Part shown: positions 1 through 8,003 of the stretch, piece after piece
How positions within the stretch are numbered: position 1 is the first letter of the stretch
Layout: the number at the start of each line of letters is the position of its first letter
Assembly (NCBI RefSeq): GCF_004339675.1
Contig: NZ_SLVM01000024.1
Location: 1-51,638, forward strand
DNA from: Rhodovulum steppense
Lineage (GTDB): Bacteria > Pseudomonadota > Alphaproteobacteria > Rhodobacterales > Rhodobacteraceae
Length of the DNA: 51,638 bases
Direction: 5' to 3'
The notes under the pieces: generated by a model
What the model was told of the DNA's origin: nothing
Database searches by the model: none
What the model saw: only the letters and a program-made list of their open reading frames with translations
Program-made: the position numbers and the translations under genes

Positions 1-484
1 CGGTCGTCCCGCTGCCGACCAGGGCGCCGGTCTCGATGCGGAAGGCATGCCCTCTGCTCAGGGCCTGATCGAAGTCGAAGGCCTGATACGCCCAGATCCC
101 GGGGCGATCATCGCCATCGGGCGTTCCGGTCTCGGGGCTGGTGTCCCGGTTGGGGTCGCGCCGGACCAAGGTTTCGTTGTCACGGTAGACTGTTCCGGTT
201 CCCGAGCTTTCGGTTTGAACGTTCTGGGTTGTGCTGGGGTCTAGAATGACGATGTCCCAATCGGATCGGGTCGGAGGCGTGGAGAAGGTGATTTCTGTTT
301 CTGTTCTCGTGCTGTCGGTGCGAAGTCTCAAGGGGGCGTCCTGCATGCTGTGCTCCTGGTCGGCCACCGCGACGAAAGGGATTATCATGTCAAAGCACAA
401 TCCAACCATGCACAGCAGCCAAACCGCGGCCGAGCGCCTCACCCATCCCTCTCCGGCGCGTAATGCCGTTTCGTTCCTTTTCAT
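1..484 (-). CDS. Secreted protein of unknown function, 3' end cut by window edge
   Basis: An uninterrupted leftward frame runs from an ATG at 484 off the left edge (161 complete codons visible). The N-terminus reads as a signal peptide: a basic stretch (WVRRSAAVW), a hydrophobic core (WLLCMVGLCFDMIIPF) and a plausible signal-peptidase site at AVA/DQ near residue 40. The mature part is rich in Thr, Asp and Ser with no Cys, as in an extracellular protein. An in-frame ATG at 499 would add five residues; neither start has a well-spaced ribosome binding site. I recognise no family in the visible portion. A 17-bp inverted repeat lies just upstream and the next leftward gene is a VPLPA-CTERM protein, so an extracellular or cell-surface role linked to the EPS locus is inferred only. 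Confidence 0.6.
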   Translation of the reverse strand, partial: MKRNETALRAGEGWVRRSAAVWLLCMVGLCFDMIIPFVAVADQEHSMQDAPLRLRTDSTRTETEITFSTPPTRSDWDIVILDPSTTQNVQTESSGTGTVYRDNETLVRRDPNRDTSPETGTPDGDDRPGIWAYQAFDFDQALSRGHAFRIETGALVGSGTT

Positions 485-515
485 CGGTTTAAACCACATG
501 TGGATCGGTCTGGCT

Positions 516-572
516 CCCTGACACAGCCCGGCCAGGGTGCCCGCTTCGGGACGATGCCGGGCTGTGTCAGGG
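516..572. repeat. 17-bp perfect inverted repeat (large hairpin)
   Basis: Arms 516-532 (CCCTGACACAGCCCGGC) and 556-572 are exact reverse complements separated by 23 nt, and the loop contains a small CCCG-CTT-CGGG hairpin. It sits between the partial secreted gene (start 484) and the end of the VPLPA-CTERM gene (766). On the leftward strand it would form a 5'-leader hairpin of the secreted gene or terminate readthrough from the VPLPA gene. No T-run follows on either strand, so a classic intrinsic terminator is not clear. The rest of 485-765 shows no gene. Confidence 0.6.
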
Positions 573-765
573 GAAGCTTTTGGTCCAGTGGTTAGCGCGG
601 CTGAACCTACAGGTTGCCGGTCTCAATACAACGACACTCACGATCTGGTGGCATGAACTCGCCGGATAGGTGGCAAAGTCTTGCCGAACGTTTCAGGTCC
701 GGTTGGTGAGTCCGTGCGGATCAAGAGCTTGGGGATTTGGTATGCTATCCGGTCCCCCTGCCTTT

Positions 766-1371
766 TTAGTGCTTGGTAGGCCTGTTGCGCCGCCGCACGG
801 CGCCCATGAGGCCTAGCCCCCCCAACAGAAGCAAGGCAGTAGCCGGAAGCGGGATCACCTCGATCACGCTGGCTTCGGTATAGGACAGTGTTGCCGTCAC
901 GGTATCTCCATCCCCGAAATCGTCGACGAGTTCGCTGAAGAGCATCTCTACCACCGTCTTGCCGTCAGCCAGAAGCGTGTCGAGGAGGCCTCCCGGAAGA
1001 CCGAGGCTCAACGAGAAGATACAATCGTCCTGTGAGGAGAAGGTGACGCCCGGAATGGTCGTCGCTGCGGTGCTGATCGTGCAGGTATAGCTGCCCAGGA
1101 ACTCTTCATCCGCCAGCAGCGTAAAGAACTCGCCCGGGTCCGTGATATCCAGACCCGGGAATTGCGGGGTGGTCAGAGCGGGCCCGGTCGCGATGGTCAG
1201 GATGCCCCCGGTGCCGTCGCTCGGGGCGAGTCCGGTGAACTCGAAGGCGAGATCGTTCGCGAAACCGCCCGCTCCGGTCACCGTCCGCGTGATGCTGACG
1301 GTTGCTGCCTGCGCGACAGAGCCGCAAACCACCAAAAAGCCCGCCGCGGCGAGCACAGCCGTCCTAATCAT
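766..1371 (-). CDS. VPLPA-CTERM sorting domain protein
   Basis: 201 aa. The start chosen at 1371 has a strong upstream GGGGG and begins directly with a signal peptide (MIRTAVLAAAGFLVVCGSVAQA, cleaved after AQA). The mature region has beta-rich, low-charge character typical of exosortase substrates and two Cys pairs. The C-terminus has the tripartite sorting signal: IPLPATALLLLGGLGLMG, with the IPLPA motif and transmembrane helix, then a basic RRRNRPTKH tail. In the VPLPA-CTERM family this is recognised by XrtD-type exosortases, and one lies in this window at 10447-12051. The protein is therefore probably exported, anchored in the inner membrane, then cleaved and released or attached at the surface. 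The cargo domain itself is not recognised. Confidence 0.9.
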   Translation of the reverse strand: MIRTAVLAAAGFLVVCGSVAQAATVSITRTVTGAGGFANDLAFEFTGLAPSDGTGGILTIATGPALTTPQFPGLDITDPGEFFTLLADEEFLGSYTCTISTAATTIPGVTFSSQDDCIFSLSLGLPGGLLDTLLADGKTVVEMLFSELVDDFGDGDTVTATLSYTEASVIEVIPLPATALLLLGGLGLMGAVRRRNRPTKH

Positions 1372-1565
1372 GTCTACCCCCAAAATCTCGTACTGTGGCG
1401 TTCCGCCGGAAGGCGCCCATCGGACATGTCCCGATGCGGACACGGAAAACCACAACACCCCATGGGACAGGGTATCTATCGGGGATTTGCCTTACAAGCC
1501 TTCATGGGAAGGGAGGAACTCCGCTTCCGGCTGAATCCTACCGGGCGCACAGGGTACCGGCGCGG

Positions 1566-2738
1566 CTATGCCCCGGTGCCGACGAAGTCCAGCAGGGCTG
1601 TCCGGCGGCGATCCGCGACCTGATCCCAGCCATAGAAGGGTGCATCCGCCAGGGCCTGGGCGCCGAGGGCAAGGCGCAGATCCTCGGTCTCGTGCAGCCG
1701 GGTCAGGGCTGCGGCCAGGGCCTCGGCATCGGAGGGGGGCACGACCAGCGCGTTCGATCCGTCCCTGGCGATCCAGCCGCCGCCCATCGGGGTCGCGACC
1801 AGGGGCAAGCCGTAACCGGCCGCCTCGTAGATGACCTGAGGGCCGCCTTCTTCGAGCGAGGGAAAGACGAAGACATCGGCCTCGCGATAGACCCGGCCGA
1901 TATCCTTGACGAGCCCCATGAGGCGCACGGTGCCGGGGATGTCCCCCAGCAGCCGCGCGCGCATCTCGTCGCTGGCGAAGGGCCGTTCGACCGGACCCGC
2001 CAGCCACAGCTCGGCAGGAAGCGCCGCCCGCCGCCAGGCCTCCATCAGCGTGTGCAGGCCCTTGCGCAGGGCGATGAGCCCGACATAGAGGAACCGCAGG
2101 GGTCGGCCCGCGGTGCCGCCGGGCCGCCGGTGGGGCGGATCAGGGGGCTGAAAGGCCCCGTAGCTTGCGGGCAGGATCGCGGGAACGGCGGTTTCGCTCT
2201 CGCGGATCGAAGGCTCCACGAAGGGGCCGGGGGCAAAGATCGCGTCGGCCTGCCGGACCCGGTCGCCTTCCTGTCGAAGGGTTGCTTCGGTGTAATAGGG
2301 GTAGTGGGGCATGCCCATGCGGTCGCATTCCACATCGAGGATCCGCTTGGCATGAGCCACATGGGTGTTGATGAACTCGATCACGATGCGGCCGCCGCGG
2401 GCGCGGGCTTCCGCCATCGCCTCGATCGGTGCGCCGGGCCAGAAATAGCAGATATCCCCGGGGCGGACGCATTTCAGGGCCTGCGCCTGGCTGCGTCGCT
2501 CCAGAAAAGGCGCAATCCGGGGCCGGGCCGCCAGTCGGCGCCGCATCGGGCCGGGCAATCCGGCGGGCAGGGCCGGAGCCATGATCCCCGCCGGGTCCGG
2601 GCGCAGGCAGGCGGCCGTGTGCACCGTGACCGGCAGGCCCTGATCGGGCCAGTGCGAGCAGATCCGGTAACAGGTCTCGCCCGACCCCCGTCCCCAGAAA
2701 CTGGCCGGATAGAAGACGATCACGTTCGGCGATGGCAT
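1566..2738 (-). CDS. GT4-family glycosyltransferase
   Basis: 390 aa, GT-B fold. The C-terminal donor-binding half has RFLYVGLIALRKGLHTLMEA (about residues 215-234) and the GT4 signature FPSLEEGGPQVIYEAAGYG, with the E-x7-E pair at Glu297 and Glu305. It would transfer a sugar from an activated nucleotide donor to the lipid-linked repeat unit on the cytoplasmic face. The ATG at 2738 gives a hydrophobic first strand (NVIVFYPASFWG), as expected of the family. It is read in the same direction as the GT2 gene ending at 2901, with a 162-nt gap between them. Donor and acceptor cannot be read from sequence. Confidence 0.88.
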   Translation of the reverse strand: MPSPNVIVFYPASFWGRGSGETCYRICSHWPDQGLPVTVHTAACLRPDPAGIMAPALPAGLPGPMRRRLAARPRIAPFLERRSQAQALKCVRPGDICYFWPGAPIEAMAEARARGGRIVIEFINTHVAHAKRILDVECDRMGMPHYPYYTEATLRQEGDRVRQADAIFAPGPFVEPSIRESETAVPAILPASYGAFQPPDPPHRRPGGTAGRPLRFLYVGLIALRKGLHTLMEAWRRAALPAELWLAGPVERPFASDEMRARLLGDIPGTVRLMGLVKDIGRVYREADVFVFPSLEEGGPQVIYEAAGYGLPLVATPMGGGWIARDGSNALVVPPSDAEALAAALTRLHETEDLRLALGAQALADAPFYGWDQVADRRRTALLDFVGTGA

Positions 2739-2900
2739 CGGGACACTTTCTTGTCGGCTGGGACCGGTGCGGGTGCCCTTTGCCTGGCGGTTACATGCTC
2801 GGATGCCCGATCCCGCGTCTTCCTGTCAATCGCCGCAGCCGCCATAGGCGGTCTCTGTTCCCTGAAGGCGTCGACCTGACTGAACGGGCAGATCCGGCGG

Positions 2901-3800
2901 TCAGTTGCCCCGGGGGGATCCGGGGCGCCAGTTTTCGCCCTGGAAGCGTGCCTTCAGGCGCATGAATGCGAATTTCGAGGCGACAATGGCCTCGGAAAAC
3001 CGGCCACGACGCAGGGCGCCAAGCGCGACGCGATGCTGCCTGTAGCCGTATTTCGAGTACCAGCGCGCTTTGGCTTTGCGCAGCAGATCGGGGTCCGGGG
3101 TGAGGCCTGCGGGGCCGAAGTGCTTCTCCAGAACGATGATATGCCAAGGCGGGAATATCCGCCCGCTCTTGCGGGTGGATTGCGCCTGGTGGCGACGATA
3201 ATCCATCACCACGCGATCATGGCTGTGTATCCCGCCGACCTGGATCAGCCGCAGGTTCGCTTCGATATCCTGGGAATACCGTATCGCTTCATCATATCCC
3301 CCGATCGCTTCCAGGGCTGATTTTCGATAAAGACATTGGGATTGCGAGGGGGTCACGCGCATCGCCAGCTCGGCAATCGTGACATTCTCCTGGGGGACCG
3401 GGTTGGTTCCAAGGAATGTGCCGGTCTCGTCGATGACGTTGTTCGACCCGAAGACCATGGCGGCGTCAGGATGCTGCTCGAAGACCTCCAGATGGTGCCG
3501 GATGGCATCCTCGGTCAACCGGTCATCCGCATCGAGGAACAGGATGAATTCGCCACGTGCCCGGGATAGCCCGGTATTGCGCGCAGCGGCGGCCCCGCCA
3601 TTGGGGCGGTGCGTGGCGGTGACCTCGGGATGCGTGGCGGCCAGCTGGTCGGCGACCTTGGCGGTCCCATCGCTCGAGCCGTCATTGACTATGATGATCT
3701 CGATGGGCGGCACAGATTGTCCCAGGGCCGAGTGCACCGTTTCTTCGAGGTATTTTTCCGCGTTGAATGCCGGGACGACGACACTTACCGATGGGGCCAT
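2901..3800 (-). CDS. GT2-family glycosyltransferase
   Basis: 299 aa GT-A enzyme. The N-terminus has the canonical SVSVVVPAFNAEKYLEETV strand and an IVNDGSSDGT nucleotide-binding loop, followed by RNTGLSRARGEFILFLDADD carrying the DxD metal-binding motif near residue 95. The last third is basic. It faces the oxidoreductase gene at 4176 across a 375-bp divergent intergenic region and is probably the first gene of a leftward unit with the GT4 at 1566-2738. Sugar specificity is not determinable. Confidence 0.9.
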   Translation of the reverse strand: MAPSVSVVVPAFNAEKYLEETVHSALGQSVPPIEIIIVNDGSSDGTAKVADQLAATHPEVTATHRPNGGAAAARNTGLSRARGEFILFLDADDRLTEDAIRHHLEVFEQHPDAAMVFGSNNVIDETGTFLGTNPVPQENVTIAELAMRVTPSQSQCLYRKSALEAIGGYDEAIRYSQDIEANLRLIQVGGIHSHDRVVMDYRRHQAQSTRKSGRIFPPWHIIVLEKHFGPAGLTPDPDLLRKAKARWYSKYGYRQHRVALGALRRGRFSEAIVASKFAFMRLKARFQGENWRPGSPRGN

Positions 3801-4013
3801 CGAAGCACCGATCCTTATGGATGAACAGTCTGCCTTGAGTGTCGCGGCGGCTGCGTCAGCCGCGGCTTTATGTGTCGTGTGCCGTAAGGATGGACGAACT
3901 GACGAGTCGGCACAACCGACTGTGTGGGCAGATGTCTATGGCGTGCGGCTGATCGGCGGGGTTACCTTTTTGGAGGGCAGATTCTACTCGGCCGTAGGGT
4001 GGATCGGTCCGAC

Positions 4014-4045
4014 TTCGGGAACGATGCCCATGATGGTCCTATAAT
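4014..4045 (+). promoter_or_regulatory. Possible promoter in divergent gap 3801-4175
   Basis: A perfect TATAAT hexamer lies at 4040-4045, 131 nt before the oxidoreductase start. The best upstream element, TTCGGG at 4014-4019, is a poor -35 box with a 20-nt spacer. The gap between the divergent GT2 gene and the oxidoreductase gene holds no gene that I can support. Confidence 0.25.
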
Positions 4046-4175
4046 CCTTCGATTCTTGTCGTGTTCCTGCCCCATCCCTGTTGCACCTCTGGCCGGAACG
4101 GAACTAACGTCGCGCGGTTTTTACAGCCGATCATGACAAATCCGTCAGGTATCGGGCAGAGGCAAGGTTTCAGGC

Positions 4176-5270
4176 ATGAGCAGCAAGGTTCGGATCGCCG
4201 TGGTGGGGCTCGGCAAGATGGGGCTCAGCCATTTCGCGATGGTCAATGCGCACCCCGATGCCGAGACGCTTGCCTGTGACGGGTCGGGCTTTCTGGTGGA
4301 TGTGCTGTCCAGGAACATCGCGACGCCGATCCACAAGGACTACGCCGTGCTGCTGGAAAAGGAGCGGCTGGATGCCGTGGTGATCGCCACGCCCTCGCGG
4401 CTGCATGCGCCGATGGTGCGCGCGGCGCTGGACAGGGATATCCATGTCTTCTGCGAGAAACCCTTCTGCCTCGACTGGGCCGACAGCGCGGCGCTGACGG
4501 AGCTGGCCGCCGAAAGGGGCCGGGTGGCGCAGGTGGGCTATCACTACCGCTATGTCGGTGCCTTCCGCGAGATGAAGCGCATCCTGGACAGCGGCGCGCT
4601 GGGGCGTGTCACCCATGTCCTGGCCGAGGCTTACGGCCCCGTCGTGCTGCGCCCCAAGCGCGCGACCTGGCGCACCAGCAAGGAGGAGGGGGGCGGCTGT
4701 CTTTACGATTACGCGGCGCATCCCCTGAACCTTCTGAACTGGTTCTTCGGCACGCCCGACCAGGTGACGGGCTCGGTGCTGGGGCAGGTGTTTTCCGAAG
4801 GCACCGATGACGAGGTGTTCTCGACGCTGCGCTGGAACGATGGGCCGACCGCGCAGCTTTCGGTGAACTGGTCGGACGAGAGCTATCGCAAGATGTCCAC
4901 GAAGATCGCGATGATCGGCACCAACGGGCGGCTTTATGCGGACCGGCAGGAATGCCAGCTCTACCTGCGCGAGCCCCATGACGCGCTGCCGGGCTATGGG
5001 CCGGGCTGGACGGTGAAATACACCACAGAACTGACCGAGGATGCCTGGTTCTACCTGCGCGGCGAGGAATATTCGGCGCAACTGGCCGAGTTCATCGCCG
5101 CTGTGCGCGACGGCAAGGGGGCGGCGGCGGAAAACAGCTTCGCCTCGGCGACCGAGACCGACCGTACGCTGGCGATGATCATCGAGAATGCCGAAACCGG
5201 GCTGCCCGTGGGCGCGGCGCGCGCCCGTGCGCCCGAACCCGCGAAGCGGCGCGGCTGGTTCGGGCGATAG
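4176..5270 (+). CDS. Gfo/Idh/MocA-family oxidoreductase
   Basis: 364 aa. The N-terminal Rossmann fold has the dinucleotide motif VAVVGLGKMG-like (residues 7-16: AVVGLGKMGL), and the family catalytic-lysine strand CEKPF is near residue 93. The C-terminal half is the typical alpha/beta dimerisation domain. Members reduce or oxidise keto-, amino- or deoxy-sugars on nucleotide carriers, so a role in making an unusual EPS sugar is likely. It heads a rightward run with tight spacing; the next gene starts 10 nt after its stop. The Arg/Pro-rich C-terminal tail ends in RRGWFGR, which is unusual for the family but continuous with the frame. Confidence 0.88.
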   Translation: MSSKVRIAVVGLGKMGLSHFAMVNAHPDAETLACDGSGFLVDVLSRNIATPIHKDYAVLLEKERLDAVVIATPSRLHAPMVRAALDRDIHVFCEKPFCLDWADSAALTELAAERGRVAQVGYHYRYVGAFREMKRILDSGALGRVTHVLAEAYGPVVLRPKRATWRTSKEEGGGCLYDYAAHPLNLLNWFFGTPDQVTGSVLGQVFSEGTDDEVFSTLRWNDGPTAQLSVNWSDESYRKMSTKIAMIGTNGRLYADRQECQLYLREPHDALPGYGPGWTVKYTTELTEDAWFYLRGEEYSAQLAEFIAAVRDGKGAAAENSFASATETDRTLAMIIENAETGLPVGAARARAPEPAKRRGWFGR

Positions 5271-5280
5271 GGAGATGACG

Positions 5281-6132
5281 ATGGACAGGCTCTTGTTCGG
5301 CATCAACCACATGTCCGAGGAAAAGGCCCGCGCCCAGGCGATGCGCTTCCGGAAGACCGACGCGATCATGGAGGTACTGGACATCGCCTATGACGAGGGC
5401 ATCCGCACCTTCATGTGCACCACCCATGACCGCATCGCCGAGGTGGCCGAGCGGGTGCGCGCCAACCCCGCGCGCTACCGCGATTTCACCTTCTACCCCT
5501 GCATGCCCTATGCCCACAAATACGCCAATGCCGTGACCGAGCATGGCATGGTCGGCGCGCTGAAGCATTTCATGCCCGAGGACGGGCTGTTCGCGACCGC
5601 GCTGGCGGGCGGCAAGGCGCTGGCGACCCGCGAGGTCGACGGCATGGCGCGGGTGCTGATCGACATGGAGATGAAGATGTTCGCGGGCACCAAGACGCCC
5701 GTGATCTTCGTGCAGAACGTGTTCACCGACCTGCTGCTGGGCATGGGCTTCACGCGCGCCTTCCGCATCTTTCACGACCATATCGTCGAGAAATACGGAG
5801 CGGAGCCGGCCTATATCACGATGAACATGCCGATGCTGCTGGATGCGCTGGCAAAAGAGGGCATCGAGCGGCCGATCATCTGCGCCAACATCAACAAGAT
5901 CGGCTTCCGCATGTCGGGGGGCTTCGATGCCTATCTCGACGCGCTGAAATCGGGGCGCGTGCGCGCCATCGCGATGTCGGTCTATGCCAGCGGCGCGATC
6001 CCGCCCGACGAGGCGATCCACTGGATTTCCGAACTGCCCGGTGTGGAATCCATTGTCTTCGGCGCATCCTCGGCGGGCAATATACGCGGGACCAAGGCAT
6101 TGGTGGACAGATACATGCGTGTTGCGGCCTGA
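5281..6132 (+). CDS. Conserved hypothetical, aldo/keto-reductase-like TIM barrel
   Basis: 283 aa. The ATG at 5281 is preferred over 5275 because AGGGAG lies six bases upstream. I do not recognise a named family with certainty. The C-terminal part (VRAIAMSVYASGAIPPDEA, then PGVESIVFGASSAGNIRG) resembles the last strands of aldo/keto reductases, where a P-x-V-xx-V-x-G-A-S loop binds the NADP phosphate. The usual catalytic Tyr/Lys/His set is not evident, so it may be a non-oxidoreductase barrel. It sits 10 nt behind the Gfo/Idh/MocA gene, and the pair probably acts in one sugar-modification step. Confidence 0.7.
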   Translation: MDRLLFGINHMSEEKARAQAMRFRKTDAIMEVLDIAYDEGIRTFMCTTHDRIAEVAERVRANPARYRDFTFYPCMPYAHKYANAVTEHGMVGALKHFMPEDGLFATALAGGKALATREVDGMARVLIDMEMKMFAGTKTPVIFVQNVFTDLLLGMGFTRAFRIFHDHIVEKYGAEPAYITMNMPMLLDALAKEGIERPIICANINKIGFRMSGGFDAYLDALKSGRVRAIAMSVYASGAIPPDEAIHWISELPGVESIVFGASSAGNIRGTKALVDRYMRVAA

Positions 6133-6228
6133 CCATGTGATATGCCGTCCAGGGAGTGTGAACTGCGATCCGCGGAGCGGACGCGGGGTCGGGTTCGGAA
6201 GGCATGATCCCATACGGGGAGAGACAGC

Positions 6229-7161
6229 ATGGATGCACCAGCCAAGACCATCGAAGAGATCATCCCCTGCAGGCTCTGCGGTGTCGACGATGCCGAAGTC
6301 GTGTTCGAGAAGGATCAGGCGCAGAAGGCGCGGATCGTGCGCTGCAGGCGGTGCGGGTTGATGTATGCCAGTCCCCGGGCGCGCCTCGTGGATCACGAAT
6401 TCTACGAGCAATGGGAAGAGCCCGCGGGCCTGCTCGGGGGCGTCACGACCGATCCGGGCCACCGGTGGCGCTGGCGCTATGAAAAGGAATCCGGCCAGAT
6501 CCGCGATTTCGCCGCAACCCAGCGTACCCTGCAACGGCTCTACCCGAATGGGGGGCGCATGGTCGAGGTGGGCAGCGGTCTGGGCTATCTGCTGCGCAGC
6601 TTCAAGGATGAGGGCTGGGATGTTCTCGGCATCGACCCGTGGCGCGAATTGCCGATCCATACTAGGGAAGTCCACGGAATCGAGACCATCGCGACAACAC
6701 TGGAACAGGCCGCGCTTCCCGATAGATCCGTGGATGTCGTCGTCATGCTGCATGTCATCGAGCATGTTCCCGATCCGATCGCGACACTGCGCGAAATTCA
6801 CCGCATTCTCAAACCCGGCGGTCATGCGGTCATCGAAACCCCGCGCTATGACACGTTCATGTTCAAGGTGATGCGCCATCGCGAGCGCAGCGTGAAGTGC
6901 GACGGGCATATCTATTTCTTCACCTTCGAGACACTGCGCCGGGCCTATGAGAAGGCCGGTTTTGCCGAGGTCGAGACGCGCGCCGTGGGGCGCACGCTGT
7001 CGATGGAGCGATTCCTGTGGAATGTCGGAACCATGTCCGGTCGCGCCGGTCTGCGCACGGCCCTTGGCAATCTTTCCTCTGCCCTGCATCTGAACCGCCT
7101 GCGGTTCACCCTCAACCTGCGGGACATGCAGCGTGTCGTCATCAGAAAGGAAGCCATTTGA
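6229..7161 (+). CDS. Class I SAM-dependent methyltransferase with N-terminal zinc ribbon
   Basis: 310 aa. Residues 14-42 carry paired CxxC knuckles (Cys14, Cys17, Cys39, Cys42), a probable zinc ribbon. The SAM-binding motif I is MVEVGSGLGY at 111-120, and the post-motif VVMLHVIEHVPDP is typical of Methyltransf_11/23 enzymes. This architecture occurs in NDP-sugar C- and O-methyltransferases, so methylation of a sugar or repeat unit is the likely role. Its stop lies one base before the ATG of the next gene, indicating translational coupling. Confidence 0.85.
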   Translation: MDAPAKTIEEIIPCRLCGVDDAEVVFEKDQAQKARIVRCRRCGLMYASPRARLVDHEFYEQWEEPAGLLGGVTTDPGHRWRWRYEKESGQIRDFAATQRTLQRLYPNGGRMVEVGSGLGYLLRSFKDEGWDVLGIDPWRELPIHTREVHGIETIATTLEQAALPDRSVDVVVMLHVIEHVPDPIATLREIHRILKPGGHAVIETPRYDTFMFKVMRHRERSVKCDGHIYFFTFETLRRAYEKAGFAEVETRAVGRTLSMERFLWNVGTMSGRAGLRTALGNLSSALHLNRLRFTLNLRDMQRVVIRKEAI

Positions 7162-7162
7162 C

Positions 7163-7981
7163 ATGAAGCATGAGACCGGCCTGAACAGTACCTTCCTGAA
7201 GCCGTCCACCCCCTTGCGGCAGGTGCCGATCCTGAACGCCTGGGTCCATGACGTGAGCATGGACGAGGTGGTGGCGGATTTCACCGAAGGCGCGCTGCTG
7301 ACGCTGCATGTCGACATGATCATGAAGTTGCAGCAGGATCGCGATTTCCACGCGATCCTCGAGCAGTTCGACCTGGTCACCTGCGACAGCCAGATCATGT
7401 ATTTCGCGCTGAAATTCCTCGGCGCGCCGGTTCGGGAACGGGTCTCGGGTTCGGATTATTTCCCGCGCTTCTACATGCATCACAAGGACAACCCGGAGGT
7501 CACGGTGTTCCTGTGCGGCGGCAAGCCCGGGATCGCCGATCTGGCCGCAAGCAACATCAACGCGAAGGTCGGCCGGCGGATGATCGTCGGCACCGATGCG
7601 CCCGCCTTCGATTTCGAGACGAAACCGGGCGAGATCGAGCGGATGATCGAGGCGATCAACGCCTCCGGCGCCACGGTCTGCCTGGTGGGCCTGGGCGGCG
7701 GACGGCAGGAAAAGTTCATCGTGAAATACCGCGACCGGATGCCGAATGTCCGGCTCTGGCTGCCCCTGGGCGGCACCATCGACTACGAAAGCGGCACCTT
7801 CGCCCGCCCGCCCGCCTGGATCACCGAGGCGGGGTTCGAATGGCTCTACCGGCTGCTGCGCGAGCCCCGCGCGCGGTTCCACCGCTACGTGATCCACGAG
7901 CCGCCCTTCCTCTGGGCGGTGCTGAAGCAGAGGCTGGGGCTCTACCGGAATCCGTTCGTGGGTGGGAGGGCAGGTTCGTGA
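7163..7981 (+). CDS. WecB/TagA/CpsF-family glycosyltransferase (GT26)
   Basis: 272 aa from the ATG at 7163, which has AGGAAG upstream and follows the previous stop by one base. It matches the GT26 family throughout: DSQIMYFALKFLGAPVRERV then SGSDYF, and the late signature VCLVGLGGGRQEKFIVKY near residue 190. The family adds N-acetylmannosamine(uronic acid) or similar sugars to undecaprenyl-linked acceptors. The usual ADG before the first motif is CDS here. The window also encodes a UDP-N-acetyl-sugar dehydrogenase (12244-13560) that could supply an N-acetylhexosaminuronic acid donor; this link is inference. Confidence 0.88.
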   Translation: MKHETGLNSTFLKPSTPLRQVPILNAWVHDVSMDEVVADFTEGALLTLHVDMIMKLQQDRDFHAILEQFDLVTCDSQIMYFALKFLGAPVRERVSGSDYFPRFYMHHKDNPEVTVFLCGGKPGIADLAASNINAKVGRRMIVGTDAPAFDFETKPGEIERMIEAINASGATVCLVGLGGGRQEKFIVKYRDRMPNVRLWLPLGGTIDYESGTFARPPAWITEAGFEWLYRLLREPRARFHRYVIHEPPFLWAVLKQRLGLYRNPFVGGRAGS

Positions 7982-8003
7982 TGGCCGCTTCGATTCGCGA
8001 CAC

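Noticed and set aside
604-615. AACCTACAGGTT palindrome as a lux box
   Set aside because: Only 5-bp arms and 12 bp long, whereas lux boxes are about 20 bp; it is probably chance.
5179-7398. A 739-codon open frame on the minus strand opposite the oxidoreductase, methyltransferase and transferase genes
   Set aside because: It is antisense to three well-supported, tightly packed genes and has low-complexity His/Arg/Gly-rich composition typical of a GC-bias shadow frame.
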